From positions 1 through 64,000 of the forward strand of contig WSUB01000112.1 of NCBI GenBank assembly GCA_019633425.1: a DNA stretch of 64,000 bases, written 5' to 3'. This document shows positions 20,610 to 31,412 of this stretch, piece by piece (within the stretch, counting starts at the first letter, position 1; every line of letters starts with the position of its first letter). Both the position numbers and the translations under genes were made by a program. The DNA comes from Tulasnella sp. 424 (taxonomy: Eukaryota > Basidiomycota > Agaricomycetes > Cantharellales > Tulasnellaceae). The notes below the pieces were generated by a model. The model saw nothing but the letters and a program-made list of their open reading frames with translations, was not told where the DNA came from and made no database searches.

Positions 20610-21203
20610 TTAAACGTCCTTCTTAGTGGTGATAGTCGACTTCGTTGTGGTAACCGTACTGGTTGAGCGGGTGGCGGTTGTGGTAGGCTTGAGCGTGATA
20701 TACGTCGTATATGTGGTTGTGTAAGCACAAGTGGTATAGCCCACTGAGCTTGTAACGACTGTGGAGACCGGGTAAAGACTACATAACGGTCCATTAATCC
20801 AAAGACTGAAAGGTCATGGACCCATGTGAAAGGATTAATACTCACCATTGTGCATCTATTCACCGTCGATCAATGTGGAGAGGTTTTAGTTAGAGATTAC
20901 TATTGACTAAGCAGCTTCACTTACCGTCTACGGGTTCAAGGAGAATAGTCAGTCTGGACAAACTCGACCCTAAGAGAATGTACGACACTCACATATATTC
21001 CAGTAGTAGCAAACTAGTCCGGGATCGCACTCCGTTCCACCATTCCATTCGAGACCACCACCTTGTCGGACGATTCTATGGTTACGACATGTATCACCTC
21101 AAAAAGCCAAACTCTACGTACATGTTCCGTACAACGGAACCGTGGCAGAACTTGCTTGTAAAGCGAGGGATGCGATGGCAGCAAGAGAAGTGAAGAGCTT
21201 CAT
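20610..21203 (-). CDS. small secreted CBM1-like protein with Thr-rich tail
   Basis: ATG at 21203 opens a classic signal peptide (MKLFTSLAAIASLALQ, cleavage likely after SSA) followed by VPLYGTC. After a 42-nt intron (21117-21076) comes GGLEWNGGTECDPGLVC. This matches the fungal cellulose-binding module (CBM1) pattern G-x-x-W-x-G-x-x-x-C-x-x-G-x-x-C. The 3' end, read through 20612, encodes LYPVSTVVTSSVGYTTCAY, then runs of Thr, and KKDV-stop. Thr-rich stretches of this kind usually carry O-glycans. The exons between about 21010 and 20800 are unresolved: GTGAGT donors are present, but two or more small introns must be assumed. No catalytic domain is present, so it is probably a wall- or cellulose-binding small secreted protein. 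Confidence 0.55.
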
Positions 21204-21768
21204 GTGGATGTGCTGACTATCGATGTCTTAAGGATTATGTTGTGCAAATGTCTTGCCCCTTAAGTACCCAACAGTGTTACCGTCGCCGTACCTCATGTGA
21301 GAGAAATATACCGTCATCATATAGGAAGTCGCTTCGCTCTTGCCGACGGATTATACCCTAATAAGGTCATAGACCGATTCGTCCTCTGTCCGATTGGGCT
21401 CAGACTCCAGAATCACGATAGACTGATCATTGCCAAGACAAATTCCTCTTCTAGTGCATTAAACTTGGATAAACACCGGAGACATTCTGTATATTCTAGA
21501 CATGCAGAGTGAGTTAGAGCCCTTTGGATTCGCGGAAACGGGGAACATCTTCCACGGTTAGCTTGCTGTCAGCTAGTTTCGGCCTCCCCTCCGTGTGACC
21601 GTTTAAGGTCTGAACGGGCCGTATGACAGCGCTATGCGACCTAAGTCTCACCGATGTAGTGGCAAAATTGGTGGAGGAGTGAGTCGCATTTTGCCTGTCC
21701 GATTGGTTCAGAAACTTGGCTTGGCAGAGAAGACGGCATACCTAACCCGGTCTTCAAATGGCGCCTGT
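21204..21768. other. gene-free stretch upstream of the CBM1-like gene
   Basis: This holds the promoter side of the minus-strand secreted protein gene. No other gene is supported. Confidence 0.3.
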
Positions 21769-22330
21769 ACCCGAGTCGCACCGTCGACATCTAGAAGTTG
21801 TCCCACGCGGCAAGTGGAAAGAACGCTGTTCTAGACACCATTCTTAAGATCCTGAAGTGACCTCGGTACTTTAGAGCTAATCTAACATGGTGGCTTGGAA
21901 GCGATGCCGCGGCAAGAGGAGCTTGGGCGGATCAGATTGCCGTTGTTGGTTGATCACGAGTAGCAGGTCGCACGACTAGCTTCGCAGTTCTTGCAGGATT
22001 CATGAAGCAGGAATGATTTCTGGAGTGGTCTTCTTAGGGCTCGCCTTGCAGTTGGTCAGTCCGTTCGTGTCGGGATACATCGACTCGGCCATGCATGGTC
22101 AGAACCAACCTGGGTGCAGCACCCAAAATTTAATCCTAGCATCTCGCATAGATGGAACGACATCGATGGTAACACCGTGCAAAGGGAAGTATATTAATGG
22201 AATTCTCTGGAAGGCCTGGGGTATGAGACACCTGGCAGCATTTTCTCATTAGTCCTTTACACTGGTGATAGTTGACACCGTTGTGGCGACCGCACGAAAC
22301 TGGTCGGATAATAAAAGGGGACTTGTTGTC
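21769..22330 (+). repeat. direct repeat C, copy 2
   Basis: This is the second copy of 20100-20700. At its right end (22262-22330) it retains about 15-20 codons homologous to the 3' end of the CBM1-like gene, without the rest of that gene. A 79-codon plus-strand frame with a hydrophobic start (22013-22252) is broken in copy 1 and is not called as a gene. Confidence 0.6.
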
Positions 22331-22661
22331 AAGATTAATGAACGCTCGGCCGTGAATCGTGATTCATTCTGCGTCTCGGGCTTTTTGACCTTTGGGTTGC
22401 GGTCGGACATGCCAAGTGCACCATTTCATCCAAGCTACGTCCTTTGGTTTCAACGTGCTGTCGAATTTCTCTGTTCCGGCATATTTACATAGTCCCCGCG
22501 TTCAGTGGTCCAGTCTGATGGTCATGGTGGGTAGTTGTGGGTCACAATGCGTTTTAGGCGACTGGGACAAACCGAATTTGGAAAATTTCGATGCCCGGAC
22601 GGAAAGCTTCCAACTCAGGATTTAAGGAGTACTGTTGGACGTGAAACTCGCAGCGGAGCTG
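22331..22661. other. 5' flank of F3
   Basis: No gene. From about 22400 the sequence is the duplicated upstream region shared with F5 and F9 (CATGCCAAGT...CC, GGACAAACCGAATTTGGAAA). Confidence 0.4.
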
Positions 22662-22668
22662 TGAGTCA
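22662..22668 (+). promoter_or_regulatory. TGAGTCA element upstream of F3
   Basis: A perfect Gcn4/AP-1-type heptamer 157 bp before the ATG of F3, within the block TGAGTCAGAAATTTGA shared by all group A copies. It could lie in the promoter or the 5' UTR. Confidence 0.4.
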
Positions 22669-22824
22669 GAAATTTGAGTCAATTTCAGGGTTTTTGCCGA
22701 CCGCCGGAAACTTTCAGGAACAAGAGTTTAAAACTCCGCTTTTCGAACAAAGATCTTTTCCAAACTTCCGACCATTGCCTCCCTTGCGTCTCCTCCACCC
22801 CACCCTTTCCCTACCTCATTAGCC

Positions 22825-25800
22825 ATGGTTACCACAAGAGGAAAGAAGATCAAGTTCGAGCTGGACTCTAGCGAAGGCGAACTAGATGGTGAAAAAGATG
22901 TCGGACAACCAGGTGGGCAACGGGAAAAAGTTTATGACGCAGGTTTATTTCGAGGCTCTTTCCCTGACCTCCGCCCCGCTTCTTCGTCGGACAGTGAAGC
23001 CAGCGGCAAAACGTCGACGGACCAAGAAATCAAAGTCTGAAGATGACGATCCCGCTTTTGCCCCGAGTTCGTCGTCGGGGAAGGGCAAGGACAAAGCAAC
23101 CCCGGATCAGAACATGCTCATCACTCGCCGTGGCGGCAAAGGTGGAAAACTTCGAGATTTGATGAACATGCCCGTCGATATCTTCGCCGAAGTATGCTAC
23201 TCTCAGTCACTTGTTGAGCATCGAGCTGATCAGCGTTTGAGTCTCTTAGGTTTGTTCGTACCTCGACCCCTTTGACCTTCGTCGTCTCGCTCTTACCAGC
23301 AAGCGCCTGTGGGATATCCTCATGACAAAAGAAGCAAGACATATATGGAAGACCGCTCTTGCCTCTGTTCCCGATCTTCCCGAATGTCCAACCGACCTAA
23401 ACGAACCGCAATATGTTTGTTTGCTATACTCTTCTGAGTGTTATACTATCGTAGGCTCGGCCCATGCTTGCCTTTACCTGAGTATTGACAGCGTGGTCTT
23501 CTAGGGGTGCACCGGTCGCGGTACGAGGGCGGATTGGTATTTCCGCGTTCGCTTCTGCACAGCTTGCCATAATGCCAAGTATGTCGTATCTCTCGCTTTT
23601 CCCCCCGACGTTTCTTTAATTCATTTGGGCATGTGCATCAGCATGGCCAATGAATGGGCGGTGCAAAATGACAGCCAGTTGGGTCTAAATGTCAAGTACA
23701 ACACATGGTATGCGATCAGGTCTTTCTGCGAGAGTTCCTCTGGTGAGTCTTTCTCTCTATCGGTCTGAGCTGCTTCTCATGCGCTGCCGCGTCCAGCGGT
23801 GTCCGCGCCGAGAAGGTACCGTCGAGGCGGATACCGAGGACGAAACGAAGACAAGCACATCTACATCGACGAAGTCAAGAAGTTGGTATCCCAATATGAA
23901 GCCCTCCCTCGAGCAGAAACTGAGGAATACCTGTCGCAATTACGAGTAAAGCGAAATTATCGTATGGAGGTCGGAAAGTCCCCTTCTCGATGGGTGTCGG
24001 TCTGCTCACCCAAACGTATTTTCCAACGACTTACAGACCGGGAAGGCCATGCAGAACTGGAAGTGCAACCAACTTGCTTCTCGCGCCGATGACATAGCAG
24101 CGGAGAAGTCCGCTCGCTTTGAAAGGTACTGGCATACTCCTAAGCCCTGTTTTGCGCTTTGGTTAAACCGACTGTCTACGCGGCCCGTTATTCTCCCCCC
24201 CCAAAATAGCATCAAAGTCAAACTCCTCGAGATGGGCTGGGATGAGAAAGATTTTCCAATAACAAACAAGGACTTTAGAGACTTGGTACTGAAGGATCAA
24301 AAGCTCACCCCGAAAAGTGAGTCGTTCTCGACGGAGCTTTCGACCGCTGCACTACCTTTGAGCGCTTAACTAAGCCTCCACACTATCCGATTTCGTTAGT
24401 CTGGCAAAATATCAAGCCCAAGCTCGAGCCGCTTTTGGAAGCGAGCCGAGCTAGTCGCCTCGAATGGGAAAGGAGGCAGCGTCAAAGCAATCGCGAAAAC
24501 GCCATTCGCAAATTCTATAGCCAAATCGGGCGGGAAACCATGGGTCTTTCGTTTGAGAGCACTCTCGTCAGCTCCTTCGTCCCGAGCGTCGAAGAGATCT
24601 TTGCGCTTCCGTCGATCAAACCGCTGTTGGAGGACGATACGGAGACGGTCACCGAGGAGCAGTGGATCGAAGTCGCGCCCGACGCCCGGTTGCTCGTTCT
24701 TAAAGGGTGGAGAGACACTCTTAAGCGATTGACTAATTACCCGGAGAACGGCGCGACGTCGTCGTCCGACGAGACCCACAAAGAGGCTGAAGGAGCGGCG
24801 AGCGCGAAGACGGAGACGAAGGCGGAGACAAAGCTAGAGCCTGGGACGGAGACCGAGACCAAGACCGAGACCAAGACCGAGACCGAGACCGAGGAAGAGA
24901 TATCTAGCTCTATCGACGCCATGAAAACCAAGTTATCCTATGCGACGTCAGTGTTTTATTGCAAAGGCGGCTACTGCAAGAGGGCTTGGTGGTTCCCCAA
25001 CAACATACAGCACGCCAGGTCGTACCACTACTGCTACAGTCTCAATGAGCTTTTGGATCAACTACGGCCACTTCAGCCTGAAGGACAAGAGTTGGTGGAG
25101 CGGTTGCTGAGGGATTTGGGACTCGATCCTAAAACGGTCAAGGCTTCCGAGATTGACAAGGAGGACCAAAACCAGAAGACCTATTTGTGCACAAAATGCC
25201 ACGAGAAAACCGCAAAGTACATGACTTTGCCCGAGTTGGTGCGTTCTGCTGGATTGGGAATTCCCCCCTTTCTTTTTTGGGTCTTGTAGATTCGGTTCTG
25301 ACGGATATTCCACTCTCACACCGTTAGATCGAGCACTACCTTGATGTCAAAAAGTGGTTCGACAGCGTCACGGAAGCCATCCGAACCCAACCAGATGCTT
25401 GCTACCCTTCGCGAACCGTCAAGAGCGAGCTACCGAAGATCGTCAACGACCACGACTGGCTTTCCAGCGATGCGTTGCTGGTTCGGCAAGACGACGAGGA
25501 GGCGAGAAAGACCGTGCTGGAGTTGCAGAAGGCTTTCCGAAAAGAGTGTTTGACCGACCCCGCTTGCGATACGGAGGGCATTGGAGGGGAGGATTTAGAG
25601 AATCACTCGTGGCGAGAGGTTATGAGATGTTGCAAGTTGTGCCCGAGGACGTACGCACCGCCTGTGAGTTTCCCCCTAGACTCTGATCATCACCGGCACG
25701 GACACTGATCAAGGCTCGCTTGAAAATTTTAAGCCTTGCAACACTAGAACGCTCGAGATCCACATTCGGTCGAAGTAAGTCGTATGGCTCGTATGTGGAT

Positions 25801-25913
25801 TTCCGGACGGATTCGCTGATGCCCTGCTCTGTTACAGGCACGGCAAGGAACCCGACCTGGAAACCGACACGACGTTGGAGAGGTTTTATTCGGTGAACCG
25901 GTGCCCTTTGTGA
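22825..25913 (+). CDS. F-box/zinc-binding protein F3 (group A, complete, 773 aa)
   Basis: This is the reference member of the array and a probable SCF ubiquitin-ligase substrate receptor. Its twelve exons are 22825-22912, 22995-23191, 23250-23450, 23505-23578, 23642-23742, 23797-23969, 24037-24125, 24210-24316, 24400-25238, 25328-25663, 25734-25774 and 25838-25913; all phases agree. Order: MVTTRGKK start; basic KRRRTKKSK (about 34-42); F-box (about 82-128) starting LRDLMNMPVDIF and continuing CSYLDPFDLRRLALTSKR; cysteine module SEC...GCTGRG...FCTAC (about 159-182); charged helix RERRQRQSNRENAIRKFY type (about 365-390); Glu/Thr-rich repeat (about 480-510); FYCKGGYC (about 530) paired with CTKC (about 607); C-terminal CKLC...HIRSKH (C-x2-C-x16-H-x4-H), split over three exons; end RCPL. 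The F-box class is firm; the zinc binding and the target are inferred. Confidence 0.9.
24809..24899 (+). repeat. coding hexanucleotide repeat (GAGACC/AAGACC) in F3
   Basis: Tandem ACC-GAG and ACC-AAG codons encode an alternating Thr-Glu/Thr-Lys run. The same stretch is shorter in F6, F7, F8 and F9 and nearly absent in F5, so its length varies by slippage between paralogs. It links the charged helix to the second cysteine module. Confidence 0.8.
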
Positions 25914-26576
25914 AACCTTTTAGCCTTACAATTTAGAAGTTGCGGACCGTCTGGGGCATTCCAAGTGGCTTGCTATGTTCTTGGCTCTCGGAAAGAGGGG
26001 CGGGTATTTTAATATCGTCGTTTCTATCCCTGTTTCTCTTCGTTTCTTCCTTTTCTTTTCCTTCTCCTTTACCTTACCGTTGTACTGTATTACACCGCCT
26101 ATGTCAAGATGCTGTCAAGATGCTTCTATTAGTGCACTGGTTCATCCACCAGTAACCAAAACATCTGATTGCCTATCACCCCTTCCGTCAGCGCCGATAG
26201 CTCGCCAACGACGCCCAACTCGGTTCCCAAGATCAAGAAGTCTGCGCCGGACCTATTTTGGAAACAACCTGCTCCCGTTCTCCGGAATAATTTATTTTCA
26301 CTTTATCAAACGAATAAGGCATATATGTGGCGTTCACCACATAGCAGAAAGACGGGTCATTTCGGATCGCTTGAGGGAGAGGAGATAGCAATTGGAAGAC
26401 AGCAGAATACTACTACTACAGCGTTACTGGGAATTTAGGGAGACTGAGAGTAACAGCTGTGGTCAATAGGCTATACAACAATGAATTCTGCGCCGCGTGC
26501 GTGACTTGGACTTCGGTCTCGAATCCGGTATCCTGAATCTCGGGTGCCACACCAAGAATGATCACGTAACTTCTTG
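25914..26576. other. 3' flank of F3
   Basis: The region GTCTGGGGCATTCCAAGTGG to the pyrimidine-rich TTTAATATCGTCGTTTCTAT tract is shared with the 3' flanks of F5-F8 (F9 partly), so flank and gene were duplicated together. From about 26170 on, no paralog and no gene is seen. Confidence 0.5.
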
Positions 26577-29307
26577 TTACTTGGAGAATCGACGAGCTTC
26601 AGCAGCTTGGTACGAAGTGTAAGCGATATTCTGAATCTCTCCAATTTGTTCGAAAACGTCTGCAGCTTCCGTATAAGGGCCAATTGCGTCCCCGTGGTTG
26701 CCCTGATCGCGATGCACGTCAGCAAGGCACACCAGAGAGTAAGCTCTGCCATATCGATCCTCGAGATCAGTACAGATCTCCAGGGCTTCCGAAAGGAGCG
26801 TAATAGCTTGGCTATACTCCTGTTGAGAATGATGCACGCGGGCAAGACTCCGCAAAGTCATGGCTCTCCCTATCCTGTCGCCGATGTCGGTGCGGACATC
26901 TAGGGACTCGGAGTAGAATGTGACGGCCTGGCTGTACTCGTTTCGAAGCCGATACACCTCAGCGAGACCCCAAAGAGCGTCGGCTCTCCCTTGCCTGTCG
27001 CCGATGTCGGTGCGGATGTCTAGGGACTCGGAGTAGAATATGACGGCCTGGCTATACTCGTTTCGAAGCCGATGCACCTCAGCGAGACCCCAAAGAGCGG
27101 AGGCTCTCCCTTGCTTGTCACCGATGTCGGTACGGATTTGGAGGGCCTCGGTGTGGAATGTGACGGCCTGGCTGTACTCGGTTTGAAGCCGATGCACCTC
27201 GGCGAGACCCCAAAAAGCGTCGGCTCTCCCTTGCATGTCGCCGATGTCGGTGCGGATTTGGAGGGCCTCAGTGTAGAGTGCGACGGCCTGGCTGTACTCG
27301 TTTTGAAGCCGATGCACGGTAGCGAGACCCGAAAGAGCCTTCGCTCTTCCTTGCCTGTCGCTGATGTCGGTGCAGATTTGGAGGGCCTCGGTATATAATG
27401 GAACGGCCCGGCTGTACTTGTTTCGGAGCCGATGCACCTCAGCGAGACCAAAAAGAGTCTCCGCTCTTCCTTGCCTGTCGTCGATGTCGGTGCAAATTTG
27501 GAGAGCTTCGGAGTAGAATGTGACGGCTTCGCTGTACTCATTTTGAAGTCGATGCACCCGTGCCAGCTCCGCCATCGCCAGCGCCTTTCCTTTGCTGTCG
27601 CCGACTTCTCTGTAGCGACCCAGAGCCTTGGTGAAGAAGTCCGACGCGTGCATGTAGTCACACTGCCGCCGGTACATATCCCCCAGTTTCACCAGAAGCG
27701 CAGGGGAGCGAACTCCAGAAGCCGCTGTGTCTATAGCTCGTATCGGGTTTGGTCGAATCATAGGCTATATCAAACTTTGGTCAATTGCCTTTAGTTCACC
27801 CACAACCAGAATGACCCACCATCCAATTGATTGACTTCCGGCAATCCTCAGCAGTCGGTCGTTTCCGAGGGTCCTCGCTCCAGCACGTAAGTGCGAGGGA
27901 ACACAGTGCTTTAATTAATACCATACGAGCATGGTTCGTGATGGATGGGAGATTTCCCCGTAACGATCCGTATTACGACGGCGTTGTCCACGTCAACGTC
28001 TTGGAACGGAATTGAGTTCGTCATCACCTAATCCGGAGATCATATTTGAGACTTGATCGTAATCATCAGATAGGATCTGAACTTTACCTCGTACACTACA
28101 CATCCCAATGCCCAGATATCGCTCGCAACGGTAGCTTTCTTCTTGTGCAACAGCTCCGGGGCAGCCCAACGAAGAGTGAAATGATCTCCTTTCAGAGTCA
28201 AGGTCATGGTATTGGTCGCACCGCAGAACGACGGCTCAAGCGACAGAGTTAGTGGCTGTTTGTTTTCAGCATGACTAGTTTCCTCGTCTTGATCCTCGGC
28301 TGTTTCACGGCGAGCGGATCCAAAGTCGGTAATTACCGCGCGGTACTCGGAGTTAATCAATATGTTTATCTGCAAAGTCAGAGCGATGTTTGCCATTTGT
28401 TCAATAGGATGCGCTCAGAACGTACAGATTTAAGGTCGCCGTGACGTATTGGGGGTTGTCGGCTATGTAGGTATTCCACTCCTCCAGCCACGTCGGCAAT
28501 CTGAAATGCAGAGCGTCAGAGGTGGGTCGAAGAAACGAAGTTCGATCATACCAGCGAGATTCGTTCGGGGATCTCCCATTCTTCTGACGCGATAAAGTCC
28601 TTCAAGTTTCTGTTCTCCGCCCAAGGAAAGACTAACCAGACTACATCCTTGGACAAGTCCTCGACGAATCCTTCGAGCTTAATGACGTTTTCGTGAGAAA
28701 TTCGACTAAGAATTCCGCTTCCCTGAGTGCCAACTGAACCGAAAGACCTTAGCGCTGAAACCACTACGTGATTGGTTGGAGTAATTTTACCCCTAATATC
28801 CGCGCTGGGTCATCTGACATGTTCAATTTCTTCACTGCTACATCCTGTAAGGTTGAATTGATGAGCCGCTCATCGTCGCTGTCAATGGGCAGGAAGGCAG
28901 TACCAACCCTCCTCTGCAGAGACGCTCCTCCAGCAGGACCAGGTGAGTCGAGACCGCTCTTTTCGGTCGAATTGGATCGCCTCGCTTCGTCTCGATCACT
29001 GGAGGGAGAGACCAAAAAGGCTCGTGAAACCGTTGCATAACCTCCTCGGATGTCGGCGGTGGTGTCGACGAATTTGATAGAGGAGAGATCAAGTCGCTGG
29101 TTCGCAAGCTTCTTGAGTTTTCCCCTCTACGAGCAAGTCGTTTTGGTAAGTCGCTAAAACTGTCCTTGATGCTGGGCATGGACGTACCAGCTTAGCGCTC
29201 GGCGGGAATGCACCGGAGGAAGTATCGTGATTCGAACCGGACGGCGAGCCAGGCGGCAATGCGGAAGGCCCGGCATGGTGGTATTCGTCTTTTCGCTTAT
29301 AGGACAT
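26577..29307 (-). pseudogene. kinase-TPR fusion gene K1, two frameshifts in the kinase part
   Basis: Exons (minus): 29307-29188, 29126-28791, 28733-28552, 28500-28426, 28369-28088, 28027-27820 and 27764-26577. The kinase domain has VAVKKL (ATP lysine), LALREAEFLVE, LEGFVED, VFPWAENRNLKDF, HGDLK (HRD-type loop with Gly), NILI, DFGSAR, WAAPELL, SDIWALG and KRPTAEDC. Nine 40-residue TPRs follow (AEVHRLRNEYSQAV type). Compared with K2, one T is missing after GTCGAA near 28710 (before ISHENV) and one A is extra near 27967 (before GNLPSITNHARM); each shifts the frame. The TPR exon is fully open for 394 codons from the ATG at 27761, so a TPR-only product is possible. Sequencing errors would be the alternative to decay. 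Confidence 0.7.
26810..27560 (-). repeat. 120-bp tandem repeats encoding TPR units of K1
   Basis: Six to seven copies of a 120-bp unit (40 codons, one TPR each) are very similar at DNA level, with landmarks GATGCACCTCAGCGAGACC and CCGATGTCGGTGCGGA on the plus strand. K2 has seven TPRs that are far more diverged from one another, so the K1 units look recently homogenised or amplified. Confidence 0.85.
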
Positions 29308-30257
29308 TTAAGTAAGAAGGTACTAGGTGTCGATAAGAGTCGCCGATTTTGGGATGGACTTAGTAAGGAGTTGGAGGGAGGGGGAAGCTGATGGAGTGTT
29401 TACGGGGAGTGGGTAGTGGATTGTACACGGTGGGAGGGGATAAAAGGACGGAGGGGTCCTCTCCACCCGGGACATGCACTCTACCTGCCCTTCTTCGCAA
29501 GGTTAATGATGGACACGCCGCATCGATATCGGTTCTATCATTGGAACCTTAAAATCCAAACAAAAACCTTGTCCTGCGATTCTCTGGGTCCTAATTGCCC
29601 AATCTAATGAGCGATGTGTTTTCGCTGTTAACATGTTGGAGGGATGTGCTTCTACAGCTTTCCATCGAACTTTGTTCGCCAAAGCGCCCAGTCCTAACCA
29701 ACTAGTAGGTATCAGGCCCATTCCTGCTCAACCACCAATATCCGGCATTCAAACAAGTCGCGTACGACAGCTAAGCGCAATAGGGCGCCAAGAACCATGT
29801 TGTCGCGCCGTCAGTCGCTTCATGGAGGTCTCTCTGTTGCATACGACGCCAAGTCGCAAAGTACGCATTGGCCCTCCTCCAGACATCAAAATGTACACAC
29901 ATACCGTCATAGCGACAGTCGTCCCAGTCAAAGCTGCTCTCTCGTGCTGTCGTTCGCTTTGTTTTATGCTGTATATGCGTTCGTCACACTGAAAGTGACG
30001 TCATAGTGCCCGACGCACCTAAGGGTCCGAGACGGGCATTTGAGTCGTTCCCGATTGACCCATGATTGGCCACGGGATTGAACCGTTTTCGCATCATTCT
30101 TAGGATCTAAATGAGATCCTATGGTCAATATCCAGGTAGTCACGTGGGACACTTGACGCCCCGGGGCCTCGCTGATTCGGTGCCGCGACGGTACCGGTAG
30201 ATAATCGTGGCAAACAGAAACCATTCCAAACGACCAACCGTCCCATCAACTACTGGC
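29308..30257. other. intergenic K1-F4
   Basis: K1's upstream region shares a TTTTATCCCCTC block (minus strand, near 29435-29450) with the K2 upstream region. From about 30050 the sequence matches the 5' flank of F10 (TTGAACCGTTTTCG, CACGTGGGACACTTG, TGCCGCGACGGTACCGGT). No gene is seen between. Confidence 0.45.
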
Positions 30258-31412
30258 ATGGTCACAACGAGAGGGAGGGCACTTGCAGCCGAAGCCCGCG
30301 CCGCTCCGGAAGCTCGAGAGGGGGATGTCGACCAAGGTCAAAAGACTCGGAGTGAGTCCAGGAACGGTTCGGCCCCTTCTGCAATGTCCTATTTACTGTG
30401 CATTTATTAGAAACCACTGGACAGAGAGCGAATAGATCAAAAAACAACAATGTACCTCCTTCCACGCCGCCATCTAGCGGCGGAAAGGGCAAAGAAAAAC
30501 CAATGAGCTGGCAATTATCGACTCGGCTCGGCCGCGGCAAACTTCAAGATATAATGAACTTGCCCATCGAAATCTTCGCCAAAGTGAGTCGATCCTTGCA
30601 AGATAGTGTTCTGGACTTTGATTTCACGCTCTATTAGATCTGTTATTACCTAGACCCGCTCGACCTTCGTCACCTTGCCCTTACAAACAAGAGGGTGTGG
30701 GATTTCCTCATGACCAAGGAAGCGAAGCATATCTGGAAGGAGACACTTTCCTCCGTTAAGGACCTCCCCGAGTGTCCGACCGACCTTAATGAGCCTCAGT
30801 ATGTTTGCTTGATGTACTCTTCCGAGTGTCATACGCTGGTGCGACGCGTGGGCTCATCGCGGACATCCAAATGAGGAGCTTATCGCTGTGTATTCCAGGG
30901 CTGTCAGTCTCGTGGAACTCAAGTCGATTGGTTTTACCGCGTGCGGTTTTGCAAAGCGTGTTTTGACGTTAAGTGCGTGTTGCCTCGAATTGATGGTTAT
31001 CTGTTCTATCTAACGGGGTCTTTGCGACCAATTATGCTGTTCAGGATGACCAACGAGTCGGGTGCTAGTGAAGCTTCACAGAGTGTTCGCTATCGCTCGT
31101 GGTTCCCTGGTCTTCTCGAATACCTTGATGGTAGTGAGATTTATGACCTTGGTTACTATTCCTATAGCGAAAGCGGAAAACACTTCTATATCGATGGGGT
31201 CAACAACGTGGTTGAGACCTACAAGACTCTACTTAAAGGGTCGGACGCTGAACAGCGCATCGAAGAGTATAAAAAACAGCTTAGCGACCAAAGTCGGTAT
31301 CGTGCTTCGGTATGTATTGGATATTTATTTTCTACAATTATTAGCTGGATTACAAAGGCCTTACTAAGTATTGTTTTTCTATATAGACCGGGGCTGCTAT
31401 GCTCAAATGGCA
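30258..31412 (+). pseudogene. F-box protein F4 (group B), 3'-truncated
   Basis: This is the N-terminal half of a group B member closest to F10. ATG is at 30258 (MVTTRGRALAAEARAAPEAR). F-box: LQDIMNLPIEIFAK, then ICYYLDPLDLRHLALTNKR. Cysteine module: SECHTL, GCQSRG, FCKACFD. It continues with MTNESG...RYRSWFPGLLEYLDG and the HFYIDGVNNVVETYKTLL exon. The next exon starts TGAAMLKWH as in F10, but homology ends abruptly at about 31412, losing everything from the charged helix on. The remaining exons have intact splice sites and no frameshift. A truncated F-box-only protein could still be made, though no proper end is visible. Confidence 0.75.

Noticed and set aside
22013..22252. 79-codon frame with a hydrophobic, signal-like N-terminus
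   Set aside because: The homologous stretch in repeat copy 1 (20378-20590) is frameshifted, and the block is the duplicated 3' flank of the CBM1-like gene. A secreted peptide cannot be excluded but is not supported.
24737..24931. Antisense frame rich in Val and Ser opposite the Glu/Thr linker of F3, with similar frames opposite F5-F9
   Set aside because: They are the mirror of the ACC-GAG codon repeat and of strong codon bias on the coding strand. They have no splice context of their own and no domain.
26810..27560. Regular 120-bp periodicity considered as a possible CRISPR-like or satellite array
   Set aside because: The period equals 40 codons and translates into consecutive TPR units of K1 on the minus strand. 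It is a coding repeat.
28764..28800. In-frame stops after LLQPIT in K1 first read as inactivating mutations
   Set aside because: A 57-nt intron (28790-28734, GTAAAA to TTCAG) removes them, and K2 has the matching intron. Only the frameshifts near 28710 and 27967 remain as defects.
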